In this document: positions 8,670-21,219 of the stretch, piece by piece | Position numbering within the stretch: position 1 is the stretch's first letter | Layout: each line of letters begins with the position of its first letter | From: Myxococcales bacterium | GTDB lineage: Bacteria; Myxococcota_A; Polyangia; Haliangiales; Haliangiaceae | Direction: 5' to 3' | Length of the DNA: 64,000 bases | Assembly: GCA_947483555.1 (NCBI GenBank) | Contig: CANKMW010000036.1 | Location: 1 to 64,000 of the forward strand | Notes under the pieces: model-generated | Seen by the model: the letters and a program-made list of their open reading frames with translations, nothing else | The model's database searches: none | What the model was told of the DNA's origin: nothing | Made by a program: the position numbers and the translations under genes

Positions 8670-8675
8670 TCGCGA

Positions 8676-9698
8676 ATGCGCACCTGGGGGATCGCGATCG
8701 TGACGACGGGGATGTTCGCCACGCTGGCCGCCGCGCCGGCGCGGGCGGAGGACCCGAAGAGCTTCGAGTCGCTGGCCGGTGACGCCGTCACGCTCGGGCG
8801 AGCCGATCTCGCCGGCCTGGTGTGGTCGTTGAGCGCGACCTGCGCCAGCGGCGACGAACTGGCGCAGCGGCAGTGCAAGGCGGCCCGTGACGCCCGCGCC
8901 GCCGAGCTTCAAGGCGCCACCTTCGTCGTCGATGGCGACGCCGCGGCGTTTGCGGTCGGAGCCTGGAATCCGGGCACCAAGAGCGTGGCGCTGACGCTGC
9001 GCGGCTGCGTCGCGTGTGTGGCGCCGGTCGGCGGGATGTACGTGGTCTCGAGCAAGGCGGCGCCGAGCTTCAAGGGCGGCACCGCCGAGGCCGCGCTGGT
9101 TCACGAGACCGCGCGCGCCTTCCGGGACGAGGAGGCTGCCAGACGCTGGGGCAAGCGCTTGCAGCACCTGCGGACCCAGTTCGTGGTCCGGATCGCCGCC
9201 GCCAGTGGCGGCATGTGGGAGCGCGACGGCAAGAAGGGGCTCGCCCTCGACGTGCTCGCGTATCGGGTCTTCGATCCGTGCGACGGCGACATCGTGTGTG
9301 CCAGTCCGCCGTCGAGCAAGGCGCCCGCCGATAGCCGGACCTGTGGCGAGGCGGTGGTCGAGGGCGAGGCGCCCCGGACCGACGAGCCCAAGGGCGGCGG
9401 CGACGGCGGCACCGACGCGCCACCGCTGCCGATGCAACTCGACGCCGGACACATCAAGGCGGCGATGAAGCCGGTGGTCGAGGCGAGCAAGGAGTGCTTC
9501 GCGGTCTACGAGGTCGCGGGCAAGGCCAAGATGATCTACTCGGTGTCCGGCGACGGCAGCATCCTCACCTACGAGCAGACCGGTGACTTCGTCGACACGC
9601 CGACCGGCAAGTGCATCGACAAGGCGGCCCGGGCGGTCGTGTTCCCGAAGAGCAAGAAGAAGAAGTCCGGGTTCTCCTTCCCGCTCGTCCTGCAGTAG
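8676..9698 (+). CDS. Secreted protein with AgmX/PglI-like C-terminal domain
   Basis: A 340-residue protein with a standard signal peptide (hydrophobic 5-20, cleavage near APARA-ED). The middle is Cys-containing and beta-rich and I cannot assign it. After a Gly/Asp-rich linker the last 85 residues follow the pattern of the AgmX/PglI-type or TonB-like C-terminal domain of myxobacteria: an initial helix IKAAMKPVVEASKECF, a strand KAKMIYSVSGDGSI, then CIDKAARAVVFP and a final SFPLVLQ. In that family the domain is periplasmic and found in gliding-associated and sporulation proteins, but this does not fix a role here. ATG 8676 starts the signal peptide exactly. Confidence 0.65.
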   Translation: MRTWGIAIVTTGMFATLAAAPARAEDPKSFESLAGDAVTLGRADLAGLVWSLSATCASGDELAQRQCKAARDARAAELQGATFVVDGDAAAFAVGAWNPGTKSVALTLRGCVACVAPVGGMYVVSSKAAPSFKGGTAEAALVHETARAFRDEEAARRWGKRLQHLRTQFVVRIAAASGGMWERDGKKGLALDVLAYRVFDPCDGDIVCASPPSSKAPADSRTCGEAVVEGEAPRTDEPKGGGDGGTDAPPLPMQLDAGHIKAAMKPVVEASKECFAVYEVAGKAKMIYSVSGDGSILTYEQTGDFVDTPTGKCIDKAARAVVFPKSKKKKSGFSFPLVLQ

Positions 9699-9762
9699 GC
9701 GGGGCCCGCGAGGCAGACGAAGGCGACGCGAACGAGGTATGATGCAGGTGCAGGGGGGGGCC

Positions 9763-10077
9763 ATGCGCCTTGTCACGTTCGCCACGGTTCTGGCAGTGTC
9801 CGCGTTCGCTGTGGGCTGTGTTGCTCGTCCGGTCGGCGCGCCCGCCAGTCCGGCCGCGGCACCGCCGCCCGGGACCTCGAGCCGCCCGCCGCCGCCCGGC
9901 ATGGGGCCAGCGCCGAACAACACGTACGACATCGGTGGCTATGCGGTGAACAAGCGCCTGTTCTGGCTCGGCATGGCGACCGTGACCGTCCTTGGTGGCG
10001 TCTTCATGGATAACGTCCCGGGCTCGGCCAGCGACGGCGAGCTGGGCGCGATGGACTTCGTGCCGATCGGCCTCTAG
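9763..10077 (+). CDS. Small Pro-rich lipoprotein
   Basis: A 104-residue predicted lipoprotein: signal peptide with FAVGCVARP (lipobox VGC, Cys near 19), then a Pro/Ala-rich spacer with PPPPG runs, and a short conserved-looking C-terminal part containing NTYDIGGYAVNKRLFWLG and a hydrophobic stretch MATVTVLGGVFM that could be a membrane segment. I recognise no family. ATG 9763 is preferred over the two ATGs at 9739 and 9742 because it starts the signal peptide and follows a G-rich stretch (9753-9760) that can act as ribosome binding site. It is 64 bases after the previous gene and 35 before the next, so co-transcription is likely. Confidence 0.55.
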   Translation: MRLVTFATVLAVSAFAVGCVARPVGAPASPAAAPPPGTSSRPPPPGMGPAPNNTYDIGGYAVNKRLFWLGMATVTVLGGVFMDNVPGSASDGELGAMDFVPIGL

Positions 10078-10112
10078 GGGCTCGGCGCCGGCTTCCTCGG
10101 GGGGGCGTTCTG

Positions 10113-10550
10113 ATGCGCGCCGCACCGTGGATCGGGGCCGCGCTGGCGCTCGTGGTCGCGACGCAGGCCGCGGGGTGCGCGCTCTACAACGGCGTGCTCG
10201 GCACCTGCGCCGGCGAGACGTACACCGGCAGCGTGTTCATGGCCATCCCCGACAACAACGACGCCGGGCTGACCAACACGATCCAGGTCCCGCTCAGCCC
10301 CAACCTGAACGGCACGCCCAACGGGATCGGCGTCAAGGTGAACGCGGATCACGAGCTGGAGGGCGACCTGACGATCCGGCTGTTCCACAACAACGTCACG
10401 GTCGAGCTCGACGGCCTCGGCGACCACGGGCCGTTCCACGAGTTCGACGGCAGCAACGCCATCGGGTCGTGGACCCTCAATGTCGCCGACACCCTCGCCG
10501 CTGACACCGGTTTCTGGAACGACTGGGAGCTGGTCATCTGCGGCGAGTAG
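10113..10550 (+). CDS. Lipoprotein consisting of a P/Homo B-type domain
   Basis: A 145-residue exported protein: signal peptide with ATQAAGCALY (probable lipobox, Cys22), then one domain of about 110 residues. Its order of features, DHELEGDLTIRLFHNN, a loop with DGLGDHGPFHEFDG, then IGSWTLNVADTLAADTGF and a final WELVIC strand, matches the P-domain (Homo B) found after the catalytic domain in subtilisin/kexin-type proteases and also free-standing in bacterial secreted proteins. No protease domain is present or adjacent. The domain may serve as a stabilising or ligand-binding jelly-roll. It lies in a run of same-strand exported-protein genes. Confidence 0.7.
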   Translation: MRAAPWIGAALALVVATQAAGCALYNGVLGTCAGETYTGSVFMAIPDNNDAGLTNTIQVPLSPNLNGTPNGIGVKVNADHELEGDLTIRLFHNNVTVELDGLGDHGPFHEFDGSNAIGSWTLNVADTLAADTGFWNDWELVICGE

Positions 10551-10576
10551 CGGCGCGGCTGACCTCTCCATCACCG

Positions 10577-10600
10577 GCGGCCCGCGGGCCGCAAAAAAAA
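10577..10600 (+). other. Perfect 16-base palindrome followed by A8
   Basis: GCGGCCCGCGGGCCGC (10577-10592) is a perfect palindrome directly followed by eight A residues (10593-10600) and then the AGGA ribosome binding site of the gene at 10610. The A-run is on the wrong side for a plus-strand intrinsic terminator. It could still attenuate transcription, and such a homopolymer is rare in this GC-rich sequence. Confidence 0.35.
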
Positions 10601-10609
10601 GGACTCCTG

Positions 10610-11452
10610 ATGCTCGCTCGACTCTGCTTCGCCGGACCGCTTGCGCTGTCGCTGCTCGCCGCATCGGCGACCGCGGCGCAGGCCCAGGGTGCACCACCGC
10701 CACCGCCGCCGTTGCCGACCGGTGGAGCGGATCCGGTCGCCCCCGGCGGCTATCCGCTGGCGCTCACCGAGCGGCCGCTGCTGCTGCCGACCGGCATGCT
10801 GGAGGCGTCGGGGCAGTTCTGGATCCCGACCTACGAGGGCGTGGATCTGTTCGACGTCGTCTCGACGACGCTGGCGGCGCGCTACTCGACCGGTACCATC
10901 GAGCCGTTCGCCGGGCTGGAGCTGCTGCTGACCCAGCCCAGTGACGCAATGGGCAACACCCAGGCCGATAGCCTGCGGGCCCTGTTCGCGGGGCTGCGGG
11001 CGGCGGTCGGACCCGGCGTGGCGCGGGCGACGTTCAGCAAGTTCGGGTTCATCAGCGACGCATCCTGGATCCAGCTCGACGGCCGCTTCGAGTACAAGCA
11101 GAAGGTGGGCCCGAAGCTCGCCGTCGTGGCCGAGGCCGGCATCTTCCTGAACCTGCTATCCGCGGATCCCGACTTCTCGGCCAACGCGTTCTACCTGATG
11201 GGCCGCGGCGTCGGGCAAGCCCAGGTCGCGCCGGCGGTGGCGCTGCAGGGTGGCCTGCAGCTCAGCGTGCCGGTGGCATCGGGCGACAACCAGGACCCCG
11301 ACGTGCTCGAGTGGAGCAACGTCACGGTGCTGTTCGGCGAGGGGTTGTACGCGATGCCGAAGTTCGACGTCTTCGCGCGACTCGAGATCACGCTGTCCGG
11401 AGACTTCGATCAGACCGCGTTCATCGTCGGCGTGCTCGCCCGCCCGATGTGA
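10610..11452 (+). CDS. Secreted outer-membrane-barrel-like protein, function unknown
   Basis: A 280-residue protein with a signal peptide (hydrophobic 10-24, cleavage near AAQAQ), a poly-Pro spacer, and then alternating hydrophobic/polar strands with many aromatic and Gly residues: GMLEASGQFWIPTYEG, ARYSTGTIEPFAGLELLLTQ, KLAVVAEAGIFLNLL, VALQGGLQLSVPV, FDVFARLEITLSGDF. This strand pattern and the hydrophobic last residues (IVGVLARPM) fit a small outer-membrane beta-barrel. No family recognised. The start is supported by AGGACTCCTG just upstream. A GC hairpin follows the stop. Confidence 0.55.
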   Translation: MLARLCFAGPLALSLLAASATAAQAQGAPPPPPPLPTGGADPVAPGGYPLALTERPLLLPTGMLEASGQFWIPTYEGVDLFDVVSTTLAARYSTGTIEPFAGLELLLTQPSDAMGNTQADSLRALFAGLRAAVGPGVARATFSKFGFISDASWIQLDGRFEYKQKVGPKLAVVAEAGIFLNLLSADPDFSANAFYLMGRGVGQAQVAPAVALQGGLQLSVPVASGDNQDPDVLEWSNVTVLFGEGLYAMPKFDVFARLEITLSGDFDQTAFIVGVLARPM

Positions 11453-11459
11453 ATGCAGA

Positions 11460-11484
11460 AGCCGGCGGGTGACGCCCGCCGGCT
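11460..11484. terminator. Bidirectional GC hairpin between convergent genes
   Basis: AGCCGGCGGG (11460-11469), loop TGACG, then CCCGCCGGCT (11475-11484) form a perfect 10-bp stem between the convergent genes ending at 11452 and 11516. There is no T-run, so the hairpin may need Rho or act as an mRNA 3' end. Confidence 0.65.
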
Positions 11485-11515
11485 CTCGTCGTGGCTCGGA
11501 GCTGGACGGTCGGGC

Positions 11516-12697
<1,182 letters not shown>

Positions 12698-12702
12698 GCC
12701 TG

Positions 12703-12708
12703 ATGGTA
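12703..12708 (-). promoter_or_regulatory. Putative -10 box, leaderless context
   Basis: TACCAT on the minus strand ends 5 bases before ATG 12697. If real it places transcription start at the ATG and rules out the upstream GTG at 12712. Confidence 0.25.
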
Positions 12709-12740
12709 GCACCTGGCCAGGGTGGGGCGCGGCGATCTGC

Positions 12741-12746
12741 TACCGT
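12741..12746 (+). promoter_or_regulatory. Putative -10 box, leaderless context
   Basis: TACCGT lies 8 bases upstream of ATG 12755 with no Shine-Dalgarno between them. Confidence 0.25.
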
Positions 12747-12754
12747 CCGCGAAC

Positions 12755-14779
12755 ATGACGCTTCGCCCCTGGTTCGCCGCCGTGTCGGTCGTGGTCGCGC
12801 TGTCGGCGTGCAAGAAGAAGCGGGCCGCCGACACCGACGTGGCGACCGGGTTCGACGCCGCCGGGCTGGCGGTCGCGGCGCTCGACGCGGCGCCGCCGAT
12901 CGAGCCGGATCTGCCCTTGCCCGAGGTCATCCCGGTCGATCCGCCGCGCCGGTTGTGGACCAACGCGCTCGAGACCGAGGCCGCGTTCCTCGACTTCTCG
13001 AAGGAGCAGGGCGGCGAGCGCTTCACCAAGTTCGTCGTCGATCTCAAGAGCGACGCCATCTACTACTTCGACGTCGACGTCTACCGCGTCCACAAGGACT
13101 TCATCTTCGCCGAGCTCTACAAGAAGCCGAAGACCAAGGAGGCGGTGCGGGCCTTCGACGTCAACTACACCAGCAAGAAGACCGAGTTCCTGATGTGCTA
13201 CCTGGTCCACCACCTCGGCCCCGACAAGTGGACGTTCGCGTTCTGGGAGGGCGACACCGCGACCGCCGCCCACGTCGAGCTCGCCTACCGGCGCATGAAG
13301 GCGACCTTCTTCAAGGGCGCCGAGATCGCGTATCGCCCCGACTCGAACTTCCAGGAGCACGTCGCGAAGCAGCTGACCTCGATCCCGGTCATCACCAACG
13401 ACAAGCTCTACAAGGACTCGGTCTATCAGGCGTTCAACAAGGGCACGGCGATCGGGGTCCTGCGCGTGGTGCCGGTCGGCGCCAAGGAGGAGGATCTCAG
13501 CTTCGACTCGAAGGAGATCGTCATCCTCCCCGAGTCACTGCCGGACATCACGCCGGTGGCTGGCATTCTCTCGGAAACGTTCTCGACGCCGCTGGCGCAC
13601 GTCAGCCTGCGCGCCCGCGCCTGGGGCATCCCCAACGTCGGCCTCAAGGGGGCCAGCACGACCTACGCCGCCCTGGTCGGGAAGACGGTGTTCTTCGAGG
13701 CCACCGACATCGGGCACACGCTCCGCGAGGCAACCGCCGCCGAGATCGCGGCGTGGCAGGCGCGGACCGCGCAGGCCAAGGAGGTCATCCTGCCGCCGGC
13801 CAACCTCGACGCCGTCGCGCTGAGCACGCTCGACGTGCTGCGGGCCAAGGACGTCACCGCGTATGGCGCCAAGGCCGCCAACCTGGGCGAGATCGTGTGG
13901 AGCAAGCCGGTGGGCTTCGCGGTTCCGCCCGGTTTCGGCGTGCCGATCCACTGGTACGACGTCCACATGAAGGCCGCCGGGCTCGACCAGGAGGTCGAGA
14001 CCATGCTGGCCGACGCGACGTTCCGGACCGACGCCGCGGCCCGCAAGAAGCGACTCGATGCGCTGCGGGCGGCGATCGCGGCGGCGCCGCTCGAGCCCGG
14101 GTTCGAGGACCAGCTCGGCGCCGCCCTGGCCTCGCTCACCGGTGGTGACGAGGCGGTCGGCGTGTTCGTGCGCAGCTCGACCAACGCCGAGGATCTGCCC
14201 GGCTTCTCGGGCGCCGGCCTCTACGACACCATCCCCAACGCCAAGGGCAAGGCCGCGGTCGCGGTCGCGCTCAAGAAGGTGTGGGCCAGCGTCTGGAACC
14301 TGCGCGCCTACGAGGAGCGCCAGCACTACAACGTCGATCACACCCGGGTCTACGGCGCGGTGTTGATCCAGATCGGCGTCAACGCCACCGCCGCCGGCGT
14401 GCTGGTCACCGTGCACCCGACCGATCCGGCCGAGACCGTCTACACCATCAACGCCAAGAGCGGGCTCGGGCTGCGCGTCGTCGAGGGCAAGAAGGTGCCG
14501 GAGAGCCTGCTCTACGACTACAAGAACCACGGCCTGCGCGTGCTGTCGCGCTCCGACGAGGACACCATGCTGGTGTTCGACGGCAAGGGTGGCGTCCACG
14601 AGGTGCCCAACCCGCACAAGGGTAAGCCGGTGCTCACCAACAAGCGGGCGCTCCACCTCGGCAGCGTGGCGCGCAAGCTCAGCCACGTCTTCCCGCCCGA
14701 CCGCCCCCTCGACATCGAGTGGCTGTTCGTCGATGACGATCTCTACATCGTGCAGGCGCGTCCGTACGTGGTGCGCTAG
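12755..14779 (+). CDS. Lipoprotein with phosphohistidine and PEP-synthase-type ATP-grasp domains
   Basis: A 674-residue predicted lipoprotein (VVALSACKKKR, Cys near 19). Residues about 60-240 are unassigned alpha/beta sequence. Around 255-300 a swivelling phosphohistidine-domain motif appears (ETFSTPLAHVSLRARAWGIP, His in the position of the TSHAA-type histidine). From about 365 to the end is a PEP-synthase/PPDK N-terminal ATP-binding domain: AYGAKAANLGEI, VPPGFGVPI, VFVRSSTNAEDLPGFSGAGL, LKKVWASVWNLRAYEER, and the closing DIEWLFVDDDLYIVQARPY. This order, His domain before the nucleotide-binding domain, is that of alpha-glucan water dikinases and not of PEP synthase. A lipidated dikinase outside the cytoplasm is odd because ATP is scarce there; if the lipobox is false the protein would be membrane-tethered on the inside. 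Substrate unknown. The stop overlaps the convergent deaminase gene by 4 bases. Confidence 0.8.
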   Translation: MTLRPWFAAVSVVVALSACKKKRAADTDVATGFDAAGLAVAALDAAPPIEPDLPLPEVIPVDPPRRLWTNALETEAAFLDFSKEQGGERFTKFVVDLKSDAIYYFDVDVYRVHKDFIFAELYKKPKTKEAVRAFDVNYTSKKTEFLMCYLVHHLGPDKWTFAFWEGDTATAAHVELAYRRMKATFFKGAEIAYRPDSNFQEHVAKQLTSIPVITNDKLYKDSVYQAFNKGTAIGVLRVVPVGAKEEDLSFDSKEIVILPESLPDITPVAGILSETFSTPLAHVSLRARAWGIPNVGLKGASTTYAALVGKTVFFEATDIGHTLREATAAEIAAWQARTAQAKEVILPPANLDAVALSTLDVLRAKDVTAYGAKAANLGEIVWSKPVGFAVPPGFGVPIHWYDVHMKAAGLDQEVETMLADATFRTDAAARKKRLDALRAAIAAAPLEPGFEDQLGAALASLTGGDEAVGVFVRSSTNAEDLPGFSGAGLYDTIPNAKGKAAVAVALKKVWASVWNLRAYEERQHYNVDHTRVYGAVLIQIGVNATAAGVLVTVHPTDPAETVYTINAKSGLGLRVVEGKKVPESLLYDYKNHGLRVLSRSDEDTMLVFDGKGGVHEVPNPHKGKPVLTNKRALHLGSVARKLSHVFPPDRPLDIEWLFVDDDLYIVQARPYVVR

Positions 14780-15798
14780 CGATCGACCGCGACGCGATCG
14801 ATCGCGGCGCTGAGCTCGGCCTGGCGTGCGGCCGGCAGCCACGACGCCTCGACGGCGTTCCGGGCCAGCTGCACCAGCTCCGGCGCGCCCAGCGCCAGGG
14901 CCGCGGCGACGGCGCGGTAGTTGTCGGCGAGGTAGCCGCCGAAGTAGGCCGGATCGTCGGAGTTGACGGTGACGCACACCCCGGCGGCGAGCAGGCGGGC
15001 GAGGTTGTGATCGGCCAGGTCGCGGTAGACGCGCAGCTTGAGGTTGGACAGCGGGCACACGGTGAGCGGGATGCGGCGCCGGGCCAGCTCGGCGACCAGG
15101 GCTGGGTCCTCGTCGCAGCGGACGCCGTGGTCGACGCGCACCACGTGCAGGAGATCGAGCGCCTCGCGGATGTACGCCGCCGGGCCCTCCTCGCCGGCGT
15201 GCGCGACCGCCTTGAGCCCGAGCCCGCGCGCCGCGGCGAAGACGCGCTCGAACTTGCTGGGCGGGTTGCCACGTTCGCCGGAGTCGAGGCCGACGCCGGC
15301 CAGCTCGCCGACGAACGGGCGGGCGTGCTCGAGGGTCGCGAAGGCGTCGTCCTCCGACAGATGGCGCAGGAAGCACAGGATCAGCTCGCTCGAGATTCCG
15401 AGCCGGGCCTGGCCGTCGGCCAGCGCCCGCCGCAGACCACGATGCACGGTCGGGTACGGCACGCCGCGCCCGGTGTGGGTCTGCGGATCGAAGAAGATCT
15501 CGACGTGGACCACGCCGTCGGCGTGCGCGCGTTCAAGATACGCCCAGCACAGATCGTAGAAGTCGTCCTCGTCGCGCAGGACGTCACAGCCGGCGTAATA
15601 GATGTCGAGAAACGCCTGCAGGTCGGCGAACTGGTAGGCGGCGCGCAGGTCGTCGATCGACGCATGGGGAAGGGTCACCCCGTGCTTGGCGGCCTTGGCG
15701 AACACCATCTCGGGCTCGAGGCTGCCCTCGATGTGGAGGTGGAGCTCGACCTTGGGCAGGCGGCGGATGAGGGACTCGATCGAGGCGGGCAGCGTCAT
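14776..15798 (-). CDS. Adenine deaminase of the adenosine-deaminase fold
   Basis: Converts adenine to hypoxanthine (or, less likely, adenosine to inosine) in purine salvage. The 340-residue TIM-barrel metalloenzyme shows the zinc ligands and catalytic motifs: ELHLHIEGSLEPEMVFA (His20, His22), VAHAGEEGPAAYI (near 198), RVDHGVRCDEDPALVAELA, PLTVCPLSNLKLRVY and TVNSDDPAYFGGY (near 280). The EPEMVFA and VDHGVRCDEDP segments are typical of the fungal/bacterial type 2 adenine deaminases rather than classical adenosine deaminase. Length fits. ATG 15798 begins right before the catalytic domain. Confidence 0.88.
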   Translation of the reverse strand: MTLPASIESLIRRLPKVELHLHIEGSLEPEMVFAKAAKHGVTLPHASIDDLRAAYQFADLQAFLDIYYAGCDVLRDEDDFYDLCWAYLERAHADGVVHVEIFFDPQTHTGRGVPYPTVHRGLRRALADGQARLGISSELILCFLRHLSEDDAFATLEHARPFVGELAGVGLDSGERGNPPSKFERVFAAARGLGLKAVAHAGEEGPAAYIREALDLLHVVRVDHGVRCDEDPALVAELARRRIPLTVCPLSNLKLRVYRDLADHNLARLLAAGVCVTVNSDDPAYFGGYLADNYRAVAAALALGAPELVQLARNAVEASWLPAARQAELSAAIDRVAVDR

Positions 15799-15880
15799 GG
15801 TCCGGACGCGGGCAGCATACAGCGTTGCAACCGGCGGGGGAGGCGGCTACGGTCCGCGCCTTCCCCGACGGAATCGAGCC

Positions 15881-18895
<3,015 letters not shown>

Positions 18896-18948
18896 GGTCT
18901 CGTCGGGCGGCGCGGGCAGCACGGGCGCCGCGGTGGCACACTCGACGC

Positions 18949-21219
18949 GTGCCCCGCGTCCTGGTCGTGCTCGCGCTCGCTGGCGCGGTGGCGTGCAAGG
19001 GCAAGCGCGACCAGGCTGACGATGGCGCGGCGCCGCCCGGCGACGCCGCCGCGGCGACCGGGTCGTCGGCCTCCGACGGCGGTGTTGGCGCGGCCGCGGC
19101 CGGCGCGGTCGCGCCATCGCGCCCCGAGCGCGCGGTGTTCTCGCTGGGCGACAACCTCCTCACCGCCCACCGCAGCGTCGACGCCGACCTGGTCGTCGGC
19201 GCCGGCTCGATCGGCTTCGCGCGCTACACCCGCTTCGACATGCCGGTGGCGCGGTGGACCCTGGCCACGGGCCGCCACGGCCACCGGGTGGCGCACGCGC
19301 CGCGTGGCGCCTCCTTCGAGGTGCCGCTCACCGCCGAGCAAGCCGCCGCTGCGCGCGGCCTCGCCTTCGAGCTGGTCGCGGCTGCGGACGCCCCGCCGTC
19401 GAAGCGATCGATCAAGGTCGGCGGTCGCCGCGCCGGTGTCGTCGAGCTCGGCTCCGGCCGGGCCTGGTATCACCTCGAGCTCGACGCCGGGCGTCTGGTC
19501 GCCGGCGAGAACCAGGTGGTGATCGAGGGTGGCGACGTCGCGCTGGCGACGCTCCGCGTGTTCGCCGATCGCGGTCGTGCGGCTGCCGATCCGACGCCGC
19601 TCGCCCACGCCGCCTGGGATCCGGCCTCGCGCCGCCTCGAGCTCGACGACCGCGCGGGCCTCGCCTGGTACGTGCATCTGCCACTCGACGCTCACCTGGT
19701 CGCCGACGTCGAAGGCGACTGTCGGGTCGAGGTCGACGCCCGCAGCGACGATGGCACCCGCGCCGGCGGGTTGCTCGGCGGTGGTGTGCGCCACGTCGAT
19801 CTGTCGCCGGTCGGCGACCACGCGGTCCGACTGCAGCTCACGGCCCGTGACTGTCCGCGCGCGACCCTCGCGGAGCCGATGGTCACGGTGCCGGGGGCCG
19901 CGCTGGCGCCAGCCCCGGCCGGGCCGCCGCCGCGCTTCGTCGTGATCTGGGTGATGGATGCCCTGCGCGCCGATCGGGTGCGGCCGTTCGCGCCCGGCGC
20001 CCGCGCCGAGGTCCCGAACTTCGAGAAGCTCGCCGCCACCGGCGCGGTCTTCCGTCAGTTCTACGTCGGCGGCAACGAGTCGCAGACCTCGCACGCGACG
20101 GTGTGGACGGGCACCTACCCGGCGGTGCACAACGTGCGGCTCGCCGGCGATGGCGGCAACTGGAAGATCCCGGGCGCCCTGCCGGTGCTCGGCGAGCTGG
20201 TGCGAGCGGCCGGGCTGGTGCCGATCGGCGTGACCGCCAACGGGTTCGTGACCGAGGGCGGCGGCTATGCGCGCGGCTTCGCCGAGTTTCGCAACATGAT
20301 GCGCGAGAAGGGGATGGTGAACGGCATCCTGTTCGGCGCCGACGTGCTGCGTGCCGCGCTGGCGCGGCTCGACGCCCGCAAGGCCGAGCCGGCGCTCCTG
20401 TTTCTCGGCACCGTCGATACCCACGGGCCGTGGATCGCCCGCCAGCCCTGGATCGAGCGCTACGACGGCCCCAAGCCGTACACCGGGCCGTTCCAGCAGT
20501 TCGGCACCGCCAAGGATCTGGGCATCCGGCGCGGCCAGATGGGCTGCTCCAAGGTTCCGCCGCCGCGCGACGTCGAACGGCTGCGTGCCATCTACGACTC
20601 GGCGGTCAGCTACCACGACGAACGGCTCGGTGAGCTGATCAGCGGGCTGCAGGGGATGGGGATCTACGAGCAGACCATGATCATCGTCACCGCCGATCAC
20701 GGCGAGGAGCTGTTCGAGGACGGTCGTTGCGGGCACGGCGCCTCGCTGCGCGAGACGCTGGTCCGCGTGCCGCTGCTGGTCCATTACCCGGCGCGGGTCG
20801 CGGCCGCGGTGGTCGACGAGGGCGCCGAGGGCGTCGACGTGGTGCCGACCATCCTCGACGCGCTCGGTGTCGACGCCCCGGCCGGCCTGCAAGGTGAGTC
20901 GCTGCTGCCGCGCGCGGCCGGCCTCGGCCGCGGCTGGCCGCGCCCGAGCTACGCGTCGCAGTTCGAGTACGCCCACGCCATGCGGGTCGCGCGCTGGAAG
21001 ATCAAGGTCGGCAAGCGCGGCACGCCGGTGGTGCTCGACGTGGTCGCCGATCCCGACGAGCGCCGCGACGTGTCGCGCGAGCGGCCGGCGGCGCGCCGCA
21101 TGCTCACCGACGCGCTCGGCCTGTTCCTGGCCACCCGCAAGCGCTGGCACAAGCGCGACCTGGGCGTGGTGACCAACCTGGCGCCGGACGCCGCGGCGCA
21201 GCTCGAGGCCGGTCCGTGA
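18949..21219 (+). CDS. Sulfatase/alkaline-phosphatase-superfamily lipoprotein
   Basis: A 756-residue exported hydrolase. The signal ends in GAVACKGKR (lipobox, Cys16), followed by an Ala/Asp/Gly linker and about 280 unassigned beta-rich residues. The catalytic part (from about 325) has VIWVMDALRADRVRP for the first metal site, ESQTSHATVWTGTYP where sulfatases have C-x-P-S-R, and ADHGEELFEDGRCGHGASL for the second metal cluster. The nucleophile position is Ser378, and Arg of CxPSR is His382, so a formylglycine made from Cys is excluded; a Ser-type formylglycine or a phosphoesterase/phosphonate-type nucleophile (Ser378 or Thr380) is possible. GTG 18949 follows a CACACT box by 6 bases. Its TGA overlaps the next GTG (GTGA), coupling it to the PHP hydrolase. 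Confidence 0.82.
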   Translation: MPRVLVVLALAGAVACKGKRDQADDGAAPPGDAAAATGSSASDGGVGAAAAGAVAPSRPERAVFSLGDNLLTAHRSVDADLVVGAGSIGFARYTRFDMPVARWTLATGRHGHRVAHAPRGASFEVPLTAEQAAAARGLAFELVAAADAPPSKRSIKVGGRRAGVVELGSGRAWYHLELDAGRLVAGENQVVIEGGDVALATLRVFADRGRAAADPTPLAHAAWDPASRRLELDDRAGLAWYVHLPLDAHLVADVEGDCRVEVDARSDDGTRAGGLLGGGVRHVDLSPVGDHAVRLQLTARDCPRATLAEPMVTVPGAALAPAPAGPPPRFVVIWVMDALRADRVRPFAPGARAEVPNFEKLAATGAVFRQFYVGGNESQTSHATVWTGTYPAVHNVRLAGDGGNWKIPGALPVLGELVRAAGLVPIGVTANGFVTEGGGYARGFAEFRNMMREKGMVNGILFGADVLRAALARLDARKAEPALLFLGTVDTHGPWIARQPWIERYDGPKPYTGPFQQFGTAKDLGIRRGQMGCSKVPPPRDVERLRAIYDSAVSYHDERLGELISGLQGMGIYEQTMIIVTADHGEELFEDGRCGHGASLRETLVRVPLLVHYPARVAAAVVDEGAEGVDVVPTILDALGVDAPAGLQGESLLPRAAGLGRGWPRPSYASQFEYAHAMRVARWKIKVGKRGTPVVLDVVADPDERRDVSRERPAARRMLTDALGLFLATRKRWHKRDLGVVTNLAPDAAAQLEAGP

